Of a stretch of 64,000 bases of DNA, positions 55,882-63,956 are shown piece after piece. Under the pieces are notes generated by a model. The model was not told the origin of the DNA. It made no database searches and was given only the letters and a program-made list of their open reading frames with translations. The position numbers were made by a program, and so were the translations under genes. Positions within the stretch are counted from its first letter, which is position 1; every line of letters starts with the position of its first letter. The stretch covers positions 318,781 to 382,780 of the forward strand of contig NZ_QQVY01000002.1 of the NCBI RefSeq assembly GCF_003590715.1. Reading direction: 5' to 3'. Source of the stretch: Paracoccus sp. JM45. Its GTDB lineage: Bacteria; Pseudomonadota; Alphaproteobacteria; Rhodobacterales; Rhodobacteraceae.

Positions 55882-56831
55882 TCCTCACCTTCCCGACCAA
55901 GCAGCTTTCGGACATCAATACGTTCGAAATCATCCGCGAGGAAAGGATTGAGTCCGGCGATGCAACCAGAGCGTCTCGAAAAGGCCATAGCAAAATGTTC
56001 GATCGCGAGGCTTGACGCACCTGAGTGCAACGCTTCCTCAATGCCATCGATTGTTATTTCGATCAGCAGGCCAAATTCCCTGTCTGCAGCGTGAACCAGT
56101 CGAGTCGCGACATCTGATGCTATTGTCTCTGGACCCCAAGGAATACCCACTTCTTTCGAATAGAAGCCAACTAAAGTTCGAACCTCGCTTATATCACCCA
56201 AAGGGCTGAGACGCGGAAGCTCTATCGGAAAGACCCGCCTCGCCAACTGCGGGTCATAGTTGAGAAGATCCTTCAATCCTGGCGTCCCAGATAAAATAAG
56301 GCCAACGGGCCAGCTTGGAGATTGCATAAGTGATTTTAAAGTGTTGATCACCGACTGCATTTCTTTTGGCGTCTGATGCCTGGCAATATCCTGCGCTTCG
56401 TCAAGATGTAAAAAGAGGACTTTCCGCTCTTGGAGAAAAGCCTTCACAAGTTCCCAGATCGCGTCGGTGGTACGTTCTCGCCGCAGGGGACGGCCAAGTG
56501 CTTCAAGGATAGCTCGTCCCACAGATTTTAGTGTTGCGGGTGATGGAATTATTAGGCTGACGATGTCGCAATAATCTTGTCCCTCTTCGGGCAGGATTAG
56601 ATCAGGTGTCTTGGTCAAAAGACGATTTATAGCAGTGGACTTTCCGCTTCCTGAAGCTCCGATCAGGGCTATAGCACGTGCTTCGCGCGCTTTTCCAATA
56701 TCGACCTCTACTCGTCGATTGCTCAGAAGGCGTTCAAACTGTCCTTCTAGTTGTTCATAAATCGGGTGGTGCGCGAAATGCGTTCTGAGCATCAGCATAC
56801 TCCGTGCAATGCTTTGACCAGTGTCAGTCAC
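55878..56831 (-). CDS. tnsC: TnsC/TniB-family AAA+ transposition regulator
   Basis: AAA+ ATPase linking target selection to the transposase. Walker A GASGSGKS and Walker B LFLHLDEAQD are intact, with the sensor segment ILSGTPGLKDLL. I place the start at GTG 56,831, giving 317 residues, because GGAGGG lies 7 bp upstream and the reading starts VTDTGQSIARSM. The in-frame ATG at 56,891 has no ribosome site and would overlap tnsB by 68 bp. With GTG the overlap with tnsB is 8 bp. Confidence 0.9.
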   Translation of the reverse strand: MTDTGQSIARSMLMLRTHFAHHPIYEQLEGQFERLLSNRRVEVDIGKAREARAIALIGASGSGKSTAINRLLTKTPDLILPEEGQDYCDIVSLIIPSPATLKSVGRAILEALGRPLRRERTTDAIWELVKAFLQERKVLFLHLDEAQDIARHQTPKEMQSVINTLKSLMQSPSWPVGLILSGTPGLKDLLNYDPQLARRVFPIELPRLSPLGDISEVRTLVGFYSKEVGIPWGPETIASDVATRLVHAADREFGLLIEITIDGIEEALHSGASSLAIEHFAMAFSRRSGCIAGLNPFLADDFERIDVRKLLGREGEE

Positions 56832-58965
56832 GTGAAACCCTCCAGCTAGGCGAAGGATCTGTACTGGGATCAATGCGAGTGTCATTGTCATTGCAATGAT
56901 CAGTCGGCGATATCGATACTTGCGAATGAATCACATCATTCAGCAGATCACCTGTGCCGACGGCTGGAGCACCACTCGCGCATGTTCCTTCAGGCCCGAT
57001 GCTAATGCCCATGAATAAATGGCGTTCGGCACGTTCCAGATCAGCCGTGGACAACTGATTTGGCATAATTCTTCTGAGCGCCTGTGCGCGCGTGTCAATT
57101 GTCTTGATCTTTTGACGAGCATCCCAAATGTCCTGCACGGAGAGTTGGGCTTGGTCCTTGAAGCTGGTCCGCAAATTTCGAACAATCGATTGCCATTCTT
57201 CAAGAGACAGCGCCCATACCGCTTGGTTCACAGCTTCAGCAGTATACCATTTGTTGCCGATCCAAACCGAAATATATGTCAGAGAAAGTGGGTCGACACG
57301 AATTTTCACATCCCGCTGTCTGCTGTGAAGAAGCATTTCTTGTAGCTTGGTGCTGGTGTAGTTTATCCCAAACACGCGAACGCCATGGCGGGATAGTTTT
57401 CGCTCGAGTTCGAGCCCAAACACCGCTCGTCGGTTGTTGGCATCCGGCGGTAGCGTGACCCCTTGTTCGGAAGCAAGCCGCTTCCAAGCATTTTCTGGGG
57501 TTTCCCCGCCCAATCCTGCATGCGGTGATTTGTGGTAAATATCGACGATAAAGAGAGTGATGATTTGCGCCAAATCATCATCTGTCAGTGCGGCAAGTTT
57601 TTCCGACGGGTAATCGCCTCGTTCTCTTGGGTTGCCAAAGGTTCGTCCGGTCAGCATTGGAGCGAGCTGCTGACCCAATGTTCTAAAGATCCTTTCGACC
57701 CGAGCTCGCAACTTCGGCTGCCCAGCAGCGGGAGCCTCATAGGTACCACCCAAATCGCTGACTGCCATCCGAATTAATTTTGCAGTAAGAGTTACACCCT
57801 GATCGGTGACGACGGTGCCGATACCACCATATTGATTCCAAGGCGAAGAGCAATTTGCGGCTTGCGAAATGGGGGTCTTGTCTTGGGTGATCAGATGCAG
57901 CACCGCCAGCGCGTTTTCCGTCTCAGGCTTTTCAGTCAGGCGAAATGCGACAATGCATCGGGTCGCACAATCGATCGCAAGACAGAGCCATCGACGCCCG
58001 ACATCCAAACGTGCCCGCTCTTCTGAAGAAAAACGATCAAGCGCACCGCTTTCGCCAAGAAGCGACATGAGATCAATTTCCCAGTCGTCCATCTCGATCC
58101 GCTGCATCGGATGCTCAGCAAGGATTCCGTTTTCATAAAAACTAAACTTGTGCTTCGCGTATTCGATACCGTGACGCTGCACGGTAATCTCGAACGGATC
58201 CAACTGTCCAATGCGCCTTTCCACGGTCCGGATAGAAGGAATTTTGAGGGGCCGTTTGCCGTGTAGCACCCGTTCGATATTGCACTCTGTAAATATCTGG
58301 CGCGTATCACTAGCGATTTTCGTTTTTGTCGGCCGCCTGAGATCCAGATAGTTTGCAACGCATTCTGTGAGGAGTTCCTTTTCTTCCTGCTGGAAATGAA
58401 TGTAATAACTCGATGGAGAGCGCTGTTTGCGCATCAGCGCCAACGGTGTTCCTCCGTATCTCTCGTACTGCCTTACCCATGAGAGCAGTGATTTCGGACA
58501 AGGTGCTTGTCGCGATTTCAGTTCGAAACCTACGCGCCGCTGTTTCCCAAAATACTGCCGGCGGTAATCTTCATCGTTGATGCGGTTGGTCATAGACGGA
58601 AGGCTTTTAATTACAGACCTTTCCGTTCTCTTCACTTCACCCTGTCGTTCGGCAAATAAAAACAACTCTACCCATGCAGCCTGCCACAGTAGCCGCTCGC
58701 TGTGTTTCGCCGGTAGAGATGATAAGTATCGGGTATCACCGCGAAGACGACGTGCTGCCGAAGATGCGGTGAATTCCCCGCGCAAAAAGGCTACATCTGG
58801 CGCGGCAAGAAGGTCTATAATTTCGCTATGTGTGTATGATCGGCTAATATTTGGGTCTTCAATGCGTTCCAAAATAATTCCGGATGAGCACTGAGACTGA
58901 ACTCTGTGCTTAACACCCGAGATGCAGACGCAATCGGTTGGAGAAAGGCGGAAACGGACAGTCAT
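56824..58965 (-). CDS. tnsB: TnsB/TniA-family DDE transposase
   Basis: 713 residues. The retroviral-integrase-type catalytic triad reads as Asp293 (RIEMDDWEID), Asp388 (GTVVTDQGVT) and Glu424 (RARVERIFRTL), with the usual 35-residue gap. N-terminal HTH regions bind the ends (RPTKTKIASDTRQIF), and a Mu-type C-terminal domain with a flexible tail (about 640-713) follows for TnsC contact. It cuts and joins the 3' ends at the target. Start ATG overlaps the tnsA stop by 4 bp. Confidence 0.94.
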   Translation of the reverse strand: MTVRFRLSPTDCVCISGVKHRVQSQCSSGIILERIEDPNISRSYTHSEIIDLLAAPDVAFLRGEFTASSAARRLRGDTRYLSSLPAKHSERLLWQAAWVELFLFAERQGEVKRTERSVIKSLPSMTNRINDEDYRRQYFGKQRRVGFELKSRQAPCPKSLLSWVRQYERYGGTPLALMRKQRSPSSYYIHFQQEEKELLTECVANYLDLRRPTKTKIASDTRQIFTECNIERVLHGKRPLKIPSIRTVERRIGQLDPFEITVQRHGIEYAKHKFSFYENGILAEHPMQRIEMDDWEIDLMSLLGESGALDRFSSEERARLDVGRRWLCLAIDCATRCIVAFRLTEKPETENALAVLHLITQDKTPISQAANCSSPWNQYGGIGTVVTDQGVTLTAKLIRMAVSDLGGTYEAPAAGQPKLRARVERIFRTLGQQLAPMLTGRTFGNPRERGDYPSEKLAALTDDDLAQIITLFIVDIYHKSPHAGLGGETPENAWKRLASEQGVTLPPDANNRRAVFGLELERKLSRHGVRVFGINYTSTKLQEMLLHSRQRDVKIRVDPLSLTYISVWIGNKWYTAEAVNQAVWALSLEEWQSIVRNLRTSFKDQAQLSVQDIWDARQKIKTIDTRAQALRRIMPNQLSTADLERAERHLFMGISIGPEGTCASGAPAVGTGDLLNDVIHSQVSISPTDHCNDNDTRIDPSTDPSPSWRVSRD

Positions 58966-59651
58966 TTGCCAACCTCCGCATGGATAACCGTCGAGGGACG
59001 GATGTCCACTTTACCGATCGTACTCGCTAGTCCCATGTAGACAGCCCGGAAAATCGCACGAAAACCGCGTCCCTCTAGCCCGCTGGACGCGACTAAAGAA
59101 GCAATGGTGATGTCCGTATTCAAATTTGCCAAAAGGTCTAAAATTTTTGCGTCGGCTTCCGGATCTGTATGTCGACGAAATTCATGGAACCGTTCTGCAT
59201 TTCTAGCCTCGCAAGGTGCAAAGCTCTGTTCGGTAATAAGAACCAGTTCCTTCGCATAGCTAAGAGGCATATCTATGCGAATGAGGGCAAGTTCGTCACG
59301 AAAGCAGGTACGTTCGACGAGACGATGAGGTTTTACTGCTATCGCCAATCTGGTCCCGCATCGCTGTGTTACCAAGAAGTCTGGGAAATGCTTTTTTAGG
59401 CAGCCTTGGCGACTTCGGTAGGAAATGGGGGCTGATTGCTCATGGATATTGACGATGTCACTACGCCCAGAGAGCAAGTAGAATACCTTTTGCTCCAGCT
59501 TGCTCTCAAACACAAAGTGCCGTGGTCCCGAATCTTCCGGAAGATGAGCTGTAATCAGCCCCCGACTGCTGCCACGTGACCGCGCCGGCGGCATTCGTGC
59601 AGAAAGACTGCGAGATGGCGGTTCGTAAATGTCGATTTTGTTATTGATCAT
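58962..59651 (-). CDS. tnsA: TnsA-family endonuclease subunit
   Basis: 229 residues. Restriction-endonuclease-like active site: Glu49 in FESKLEQKV, Asp91 in HFPDFLV and Lys107 in AIAVKP, spaced like Glu63/Asp114/Lys132 of Tn7 TnsA. C-terminal helical part (DITIASLVASSGLEGR) contacts TnsB/TnsC in the family. TnsA cuts the 5' strands, so the element should move by cut-and-paste rather than by cointegrates. First gene of the tns operon. Confidence 0.88.
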   Translation of the reverse strand: MINNKIDIYEPPSRSLSARMPPARSRGSSRGLITAHLPEDSGPRHFVFESKLEQKVFYLLSGRSDIVNIHEQSAPISYRSRQGCLKKHFPDFLVTQRCGTRLAIAVKPHRLVERTCFRDELALIRIDMPLSYAKELVLITEQSFAPCEARNAERFHEFRRHTDPEADAKILDLLANLNTDITIASLVASSGLEGRGFRAIFRAVYMGLASTIGKVDIRPSTVIHAEVGK

Positions 59652-59871
59652 GATGTGTCAGCCCGGCGACCGGTCGCTCACGACCGATCACCCAAGGGCG
59701 TGCCTCCTTTGACATGAAACATGGATCAGGCGCCGCTTGAAGCGGTGCGCTGCCTTGACTTTTTGAAGCTGTCGCATAAAGATCGGAGGACGAGTACCAA
59801 TCGTGATCCGACCTCGGGAGCGCAAGCTTTCGAGGTCATTTTTTATTAAACGGTCATGATCACACTCCTTT
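59652..59871. other. Spacer upstream of tnsA
   Basis: 220 bp that should contain the tns promoter. It reads into tnsA from the HTH gene on the same strand. No distinct operator repeat identified. Confidence 0.4.
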
Positions 59872-60090
59872 CTACTTTGCAGGATAACGGTCAGGCCAGA
59901 TTTCTCTTGGATTTAGCTTCAGATGGTCCGCAATAGCTTTTTCGATCCGTTCTGAACGTCGATGTCCTTGACTGACCATAGTCACAAAGCTTGATCTGCA
60001 TCCTAGCTCGGCAGCTATGTCGACAAAGGTCACGCGCAGCACACGCAACTTACGTTTCACTTCGTCGTGGCGTTCTATGTCCAAGCGCAT
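59872..60090 (-). CDS. Nlp/Ner-like HTH regulator of the element
   Basis: 72 residues from ATG 60,090 (MRLDIERHDEVKRKL); the frame is open to 60,156 and the ATG at 60,105 is possible. The compact HTH VDIAAELGCRSSFVTMVSQG and the C-terminal PREIWPDRYP match the Nlp/SfsB-Ner family of phage-type repressors, whose members end in I-W-P-x-R-Y. Located between the tns operon and a divergent unknown gene, it probably controls transposition genes. Confidence 0.8.
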   Translation of the reverse strand: MRLDIERHDEVKRKLRVLRVTFVDIAAELGCRSSFVTMVSQGHRRSERIEKAIADHLKLNPREIWPDRYPAK

Positions 60091-60237
60091 CCGAATTCCC
60101 AACATCTGGTGTAGTGGAGAACCGATAGTAGTGAAAAGATAACATATACGAATCATGCAATCAACGTAATAAAGTAAGATATATCATGTGGTTGTCAGAT
60201 TTGGACCCGCGGTGAGCCATAGCATCTAGGAGGGGAA

Positions 60238-60756
60238 ATGGTAGGAATTCCGCCGTCAGCCGAGTTGTTTACTAAATACTGCCGAAGTCAGCCAAACCTG
60301 CATTATCTCCTGCCCCATCCGCTCTATCCTGCTCTGCCCGAAATCGCTCCAGAATTGCTTCTTCCTGGCGGGAAGACGTATCAAAGCGATCAGCGAGCAA
60401 GGCGAATGTCAGAGCTCTTGAAAAAGGATCCGCGCAACGCATACGCTCTGGCGGCGAGCGAGGGCTTGAAACCAGAGCAACTTATTATTGAGCAATATGC
60501 TGCAGGCATGACGATCCGGTACATTGCGGCTATTTTTCACAAGCGTCGCTTATTTATCTCAGCAATTGTTCAACCAGTTTTTGGCAAAGTGGCATCGGGA
60601 AACCACTGTCGCAACATCTCGAACGATTGTGTTCGCGCCACTTATATTGGGGCTGGTCAACGTAGCACTCGCAAGACTGCAAAGCTCCTAGGTGTTTCTG
60701 CAGATACGATTTCACGAAGACTGCAGCAAACCATCGATGGCTACCTGGGGTCATGA
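60238..60756 (+). CDS. Unknown protein with two HTH-like segments, divergent from the tns operon
   Basis: 172 residues, preceded by the very strong ribosome site AGGAGGGGAA. No family recognised. Residues about 88-115 (AAGMTIRYIAAIFHKRRLFIS) and 140-165 (STRKTAKLLGVSADTISRRL) both have HTH spacing; the second resembles Fis/homeodomain-like recognition helices. N-terminus is Pro-rich (PHPLYPALPEIAPELLLPGG). It lies within 1 kb of the right end and is transcribed outward. It could be a regulator, an end-binding factor or an extra target selector. Confidence 0.65.
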   Translation: MVGIPPSAELFTKYCRSQPNLHYLLPHPLYPALPEIAPELLLPGGKTYQSDQRARRMSELLKKDPRNAYALAASEGLKPEQLIIEQYAAGMTIRYIAAIFHKRRLFISAIVQPVFGKVASGNHCRNISNDCVRATYIGAGQRSTRKTAKLLGVSADTISRRLQQTIDGYLGS

Positions 60757-60978
60757 AATTTTCACTTAAGTGACGAGAAAGCCTGATGCGCGTCCTTTCG
60801 GGTCTAGTGCCTACCAAAATCGTTCGTTGTAGGACCTACACTATTTGACGCAGATCGAACCTAGCAGGCTGCTGAAATAGTCGACGCTCGGGAACGTTGT
60901 TCTGCCGATCTGGTGAATGCAACCTTCGCTGGTCAACAGGGGGCCGAGATTTTCACCCCCATGCAGTCGCCTCTGGCT

Positions 60979-61140
60979 TCATGCCCTCAGCGATCTGGGT
61001 AGTCGGGCCAGGTTATTGGCGGCCATCGTCAAAATGAAGTGGGATCGCACCCGTTCGACTTTGCAATATACAGTTTGCGCCATGCCGCCGCCTGTCTTGG
61101 CCCGGCCGAAGGCCTCCTTGATCCGCTTTCAAGACTTGAT
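60979..61140 (-). pseudogene. Degraded IS5/IS1182-type transposase C-terminus
   Basis: The minus strand reads RIKEAFGRAKTGGGMAQTVY then RVRSHFILTMAANNLARLP and stops at 60,979. This matches the usual end of IS5/IS1182 transposases (R-I-E-E-x-F-x-W-x-K, then A-x-Y-N-L-x-R-L-P). The frame breaks upstream, so only a fragment remains near the element end. An IS-end-like string occurs near 60,866-60,890. Confidence 0.65.
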
Positions 61141-61431
61141 CGATAAGGCGTATCCCTGATGTCGGGTCGTGCGCCTGTCGATCGCTGAGTATCGTAATTT
61201 CTGCGCGACATGTGGGGGGGGCGCAGGCCTTCCTGGGGTCGGAGACGAACTAAGCAGCATCATACCCCTTATCCGCCCCGGCCGTCAGTCGCCGGGTCGA
61301 TTTGGGGGAAACCGCCTTTCGCTTATGTCAGACGTTCGTAACACTGTTCCGAGGCAGAATGGCAGTTTCGGCGTTCTGAGCCACTGGTTCGTTGCATCGC
61401 CGGTAGGCCGCTTCCCGCCCGCCTTGTTCAT

Positions 61432-61579
61432 CGGTGCATCCATCAATCACCGATGGATCACCTCCTCTATTAAAACGAAGAATATCACCTTGGCGAGAAG
61501 GGAAAGGTTCATTGACAGAAAACAGCATAAGTATCTGATATCACGTCATCAGAAAGGCAAAGTAGCTTGTCGTTTTACA
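61432..61579 (-). repeat. Transposon right end, inner copy
   Basis: About 148 bp repeated at about 62,473-62,620 with roughly seven mismatches by eye. It terminates in GTCGTTTTACA. This is the right terminus of the large element (22,580-61,579, 39,000 bp). Confidence 0.88.
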
Positions 61580-61584
61580 ATATT
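61580..61584. repeat. 5-bp spacer ATATT between tandem transposon ends
   Basis: Separates ...TTTTACA of the large element from TGTAATT... of the mini-element. Its length equals the target-duplication length, so it looks like one retained duplication from an earlier insertion site. Confidence 0.8.
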
Positions 61585-61796
61585 TGTAATTCGTCACTAT
61601 ACTTGTCCTTTTTCGACAACTATTCTTCCTTTTTCGCCAGTTTGAATTTCCTCAACCGGCCTGAGGACCTCTTTTGCATACAAGGCCGATGTTCAGACGG
61701 CATGTAAGAATTGAGGCCAAGGGGTCGCAGCAATCATGCGGCGTTGCGGAAAATGGACCGATGTCCCATGCAAACTAGCATGATGCTTTCGGCCCA
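61585..61796 (+). repeat. Transposon left end, inner copy (mini-element)
   Basis: Direct repeat of 22,580-22,791, five differences in 212 bp by eye. Carries the same two TCCTTTTTCG motifs. Confidence 0.9.
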
Positions 61797-61873
61797 TAGC
61801 GGACCTTCGAGCGCCGCGCAGCGATTGCCCGCTTAGAGCCCAAAGTTTGCTAATGCTGCGCGTGGGGCGAATG

Positions 61874-62302
61874 TCAGCTTCCGTGTAATTCATCGCGCCC
61901 AGGTTCATTCGGGTCACTGGAGAACAGCGCGATCTTGTTGCCGTGCGGGTCACGAAGATAGCCTACATAAAAGTGGGGGCCGTATAACGGACGAAAACCA
62001 GGCTGCCCATCGTCGGAGCCGCCTGCGGCCAGCGCTGCGCCATGAAGGTCACGAACCTGGCTTTGTGATCGCGCCTGAAACGCGACCATGACGCCGTTCC
62101 CAGCCGACGCAGATTGCCCATTGAAGGGGGATTTGACGTAGAAATCTGGCTGAACGGGGGGCTGACCTGGCACTGTAGGCAAGATGTAGCTCAGGTCTCC
62201 TTGATACTCTTCGAGCCCGTAGCCCAGAGCTGGGAGGAACGCCGAGTAGAAGCGCTCTGCCTTCGCGATGTCGTCTGCTCCAACGGTGACGTAAGCTATC
62301 AT
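61874..62302 (-). CDS. VOC-family (glyoxalase/bleomycin-resistance-like) protein
   Basis: 142 residues from ATG 62,302, with GGAGGA 10 bp upstream; the longer frame to 62,410 lacks similarity. Vicinal-oxygen-chelate fold: MIAYVTVGADDIAKAERFYS, then HFYVGYLRDPHGNKIALF with the usual D-P-x-G-N at the second metal-ligand strand. Members act as lyases, dioxygenases or drug-binding resistance proteins; substrate unknown. Only cargo of the mini-element. Confidence 0.9.
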   Translation of the reverse strand: MIAYVTVGADDIAKAERFYSAFLPALGYGLEEYQGDLSYILPTVPGQPPVQPDFYVKSPFNGQSASAGNGVMVAFQARSQSQVRDLHGAALAAGGSDDGQPGFRPLYGPHFYVGYLRDPHGNKIALFSSDPNEPGRDELHGS

Positions 62303-62472
62303 ATTGAGGCTTTCCTCCAAGTAGTTCGGCGTTGATGGTGGGATCACCGTGTCGATGACAGAATAGCACAATCGGAAGCTGTCATTGTAGTAGCCGCAGC
62401 GAAAGCTCACTTTGTCCGCATAGCGGATATCGGTGCGGAACGCGGCGAAGGTCGGCTATCCGCCGTGTTCGC

Positions 62473-62620
62473 CGGTGCATCCATCAATCACCGATGGATC
62501 ACCTTCGCTATTAAAACGAAGAATATTACCTTGGCGAGAAGGGAAAGGTTCATTGACGGAAAACAGCATAAGTATCTGATATCACGTCATCTGAATGGAA
62601 AAGTAGCTTGTCGTTTTACA
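62473..62620 (-). repeat. Transposon right end, outer copy
   Basis: Copy of the inner right end, ending GTCGTTTTACA at 62,620 and followed directly by CCGAT. Read inward it starts TGTAAAACGAC, the inverted counterpart of the left terminus. Confidence 0.9.
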
Positions 62621-62625
62621 CCGAT
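62621..62625. repeat. Right target-site duplication CCGAT
   Basis: Exact copy of 22,575-22,579. Joining the two flanks reconstructs the empty site ccattttcCCGATgaaaag downstream of tRNA-Pro. Confidence 0.9.
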
Positions 62626-63012
62626 GAAAAGCACCAGATAGTTCTTCCTTTTTGGTCAAAGAAACTGCCTCTGCCCGAACGAGGCGTGACAAAAGCGTCC
62701 TTTTGCTACGTCGTGCATGAGAGCCCTTTGTGCGGGACGTTTCAGCCATTCGGTGAGGTAGTCTTCAAGGCCCAGAGCCGACCTTCGCAACACGCCGCAG
62801 CGGATGGCCGGTCCAACTCCCATTGCGGACGTTGATGCTTAGCACAGAACGTAAATACCGATTTCGGAAACGACATTTCATAAGGATCCGAAGCACGACC
62901 AAGCGGCTTTAATATATTTGCCAACCAGAGCGCACCGACGTGCATGGCACATTTAGCTTGCTGCGGTGGAAGAAGGTTGCCTACCAGCACGACATCACAG
63001 GAAGACGACACC
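62626..63012. other. Right-flank intergenic region
   Basis: 387 bp of flanking DNA that would adjoin tRNA-Pro without the transposon. No convincing gene. Includes a segment (agccgaccttcgcaacacg near 62,777) similar to other spacers in this window. Confidence 0.4.
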
Positions 63013-63921
63013 TTACTTTCTCGAAAAACGTGCCATGCCGGGCAGTGAACAAAAGACGGAATTAGCGTCGTCGAGCCTGCCCCAGAAGAACTCTCGGCCC
63101 AAGCTCTCCAGTCGAGGTACCGCATGTTGCTTGAAGATCGCTTCGCTCGTTGCAGCTGATTCCTTGTTGGTGAAGGCCTGAGAGATCATGCTGATCGTCC
63201 ATTTGCCGCGGGCGGCTGGGGGAATGCCCTCGTTCAATTCCGACAGTCGACGCTTTACGTCGTTCGAAACACCGATTTTCATGGCAACAGCCTTGTCTCC
63301 GAACTCTCTCTGCCGATCGAGAAGGGCATGCCCGTCGCCGTCAAAAACAGCGAGGTAGACGTAGGTCTCGCCATCCTGATAGGTGGCTGTGCGCTCGCCG
63401 TGGCTGCCAGGAAAAGCCCGAGACGGTTTGAATACGTTGCTAAACGGGACCGCTTCTGCCTGCTGCGTTTCCACCGGGGGGTCACCGAAGACATTGACCT
63501 CCCGAACCTTGATCTTCAGGGCCTGTTCGATCTCGTCGTCATCTAGGTCCGCTCCGTGAACGGCCAGCGCCTGCCCAGCCTCAGCGCGATAAGAGCGATA
63601 GGCGATCTGGCTGATCAGCAGCTTCTCCTCGGTACGCCATGCGCGGCGCACTGGAATGGCGTGGCTCCATCGGCCCAACCAACCTCGCTCGCGTTTACGC
63701 GCCATGCCGACGTCCGATGCTTTGTCCTCATCGCGGATCGGGCGCGCTTCGATTTCGAGGAAGCCCAGAACGTAGGAACGTTCGGCCTTGTCGGTCTCGG
63801 AGGTGCTGGCACCGTAGATCATGATCAGATCGCCGTCGTTCAGCTTGCGCAGATAGGCGTCGCGGTCGGTCGCCTTGGACCAGCCAACGTAAGAGGTGGT
63901 CGCAGGAATTCGGACCAGTTG
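63013..63921 (-). pseudogene. 5'-truncated GIY-YIG/T5orf172-like protein gene
   Basis: The C-terminal part VYLAVFDGDGHALL, AMKIGVSNDVKRRLSELNEG and ISQAFTNKESAATSEAIFKQ then GREFFWGRL matches the T5orf172/MUG113 branch of GIY-YIG nuclease-like domains (Y...KIGxSxxxxxRLxxLN...E). The frame is open past the first ATG (63,822) to 63,921, where upstream residues SYVGWSKATDRDAYLRKLND look native, but no start codon is found before a stop. The N-terminus seems cut off by the IS3-type insertion beyond 63,900. Probably inactive or re-started at 63,822. Confidence 0.6.
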
Positions 63922-63956
63922 CTAAGCTTTAGCGATTGACGAAGGACTGACCTGAG

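Larger units (their letters stand above)
22580..62620. mobile_element. Composite Tn7-like transposon inserted next to tRNA-Pro
   Basis: A 40,041-bp element. The left terminus is TGTAATTCGTC and the right terminus read inward is TGTAAAACGAC, an 8/11 terminal inverted match with TGT...ACA ends. CCGAT flanks both sides. It encodes tnsA, tnsB, tnsC and a long TnsD/TniQ protein at the right, and metal-resistance, envelope and candidate defence cargo at the left. Inside the right part, a complete right end (to 61,579), a 5-bp spacer and a second left end (from 61,585) show two elements in tandem. No integrase or CRISPR-Cas gene is present. The end distal to tnsA faces the tRNA, opposite to canonical Tn7, whose tns-proximal end faces glmS. 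Confidence 0.92.
61585..62620. mobile_element. Non-autonomous mini Tn7-like element carrying one VOC gene
   Basis: 1,036 bp with a complete left end (61,585-61,796) and a complete right end (about 62,473-62,620) in the same relative order as the large element, and no transposition genes. It should be mobilised by the tnsABC-tniQ set next door. Its right terminus is the outer boundary of the whole island and abuts CCGAT. Confidence 0.85.

Noticed and set aside
53794..59651. Tn402/Tn5053-type tni module
   Set aside because: A TnsA-type endonuclease is encoded, the TniQ is long, and no serine resolvase (tniR) or 25-bp Tn5053-type ends are present, so Tn7-like fits better.
53794..60756. CRISPR-associated transposon (CAST)
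   Set aside because: No cas gene, repeat-spacer array or guide-like repeat was seen anywhere between 22,580 and 62,620.
61029..61211. A short minus-strand frame near the right end as a gene
   Set aside because: It overlaps a decayed transposase segment in the wrong frame and is better explained as part of that pseudogene.
62742..63125. A 127-codon minus-strand frame in the right flank
   Set aside because: It overlaps the T5orf172-like gene in another frame, lacks a ribosome site and resembles no protein family.
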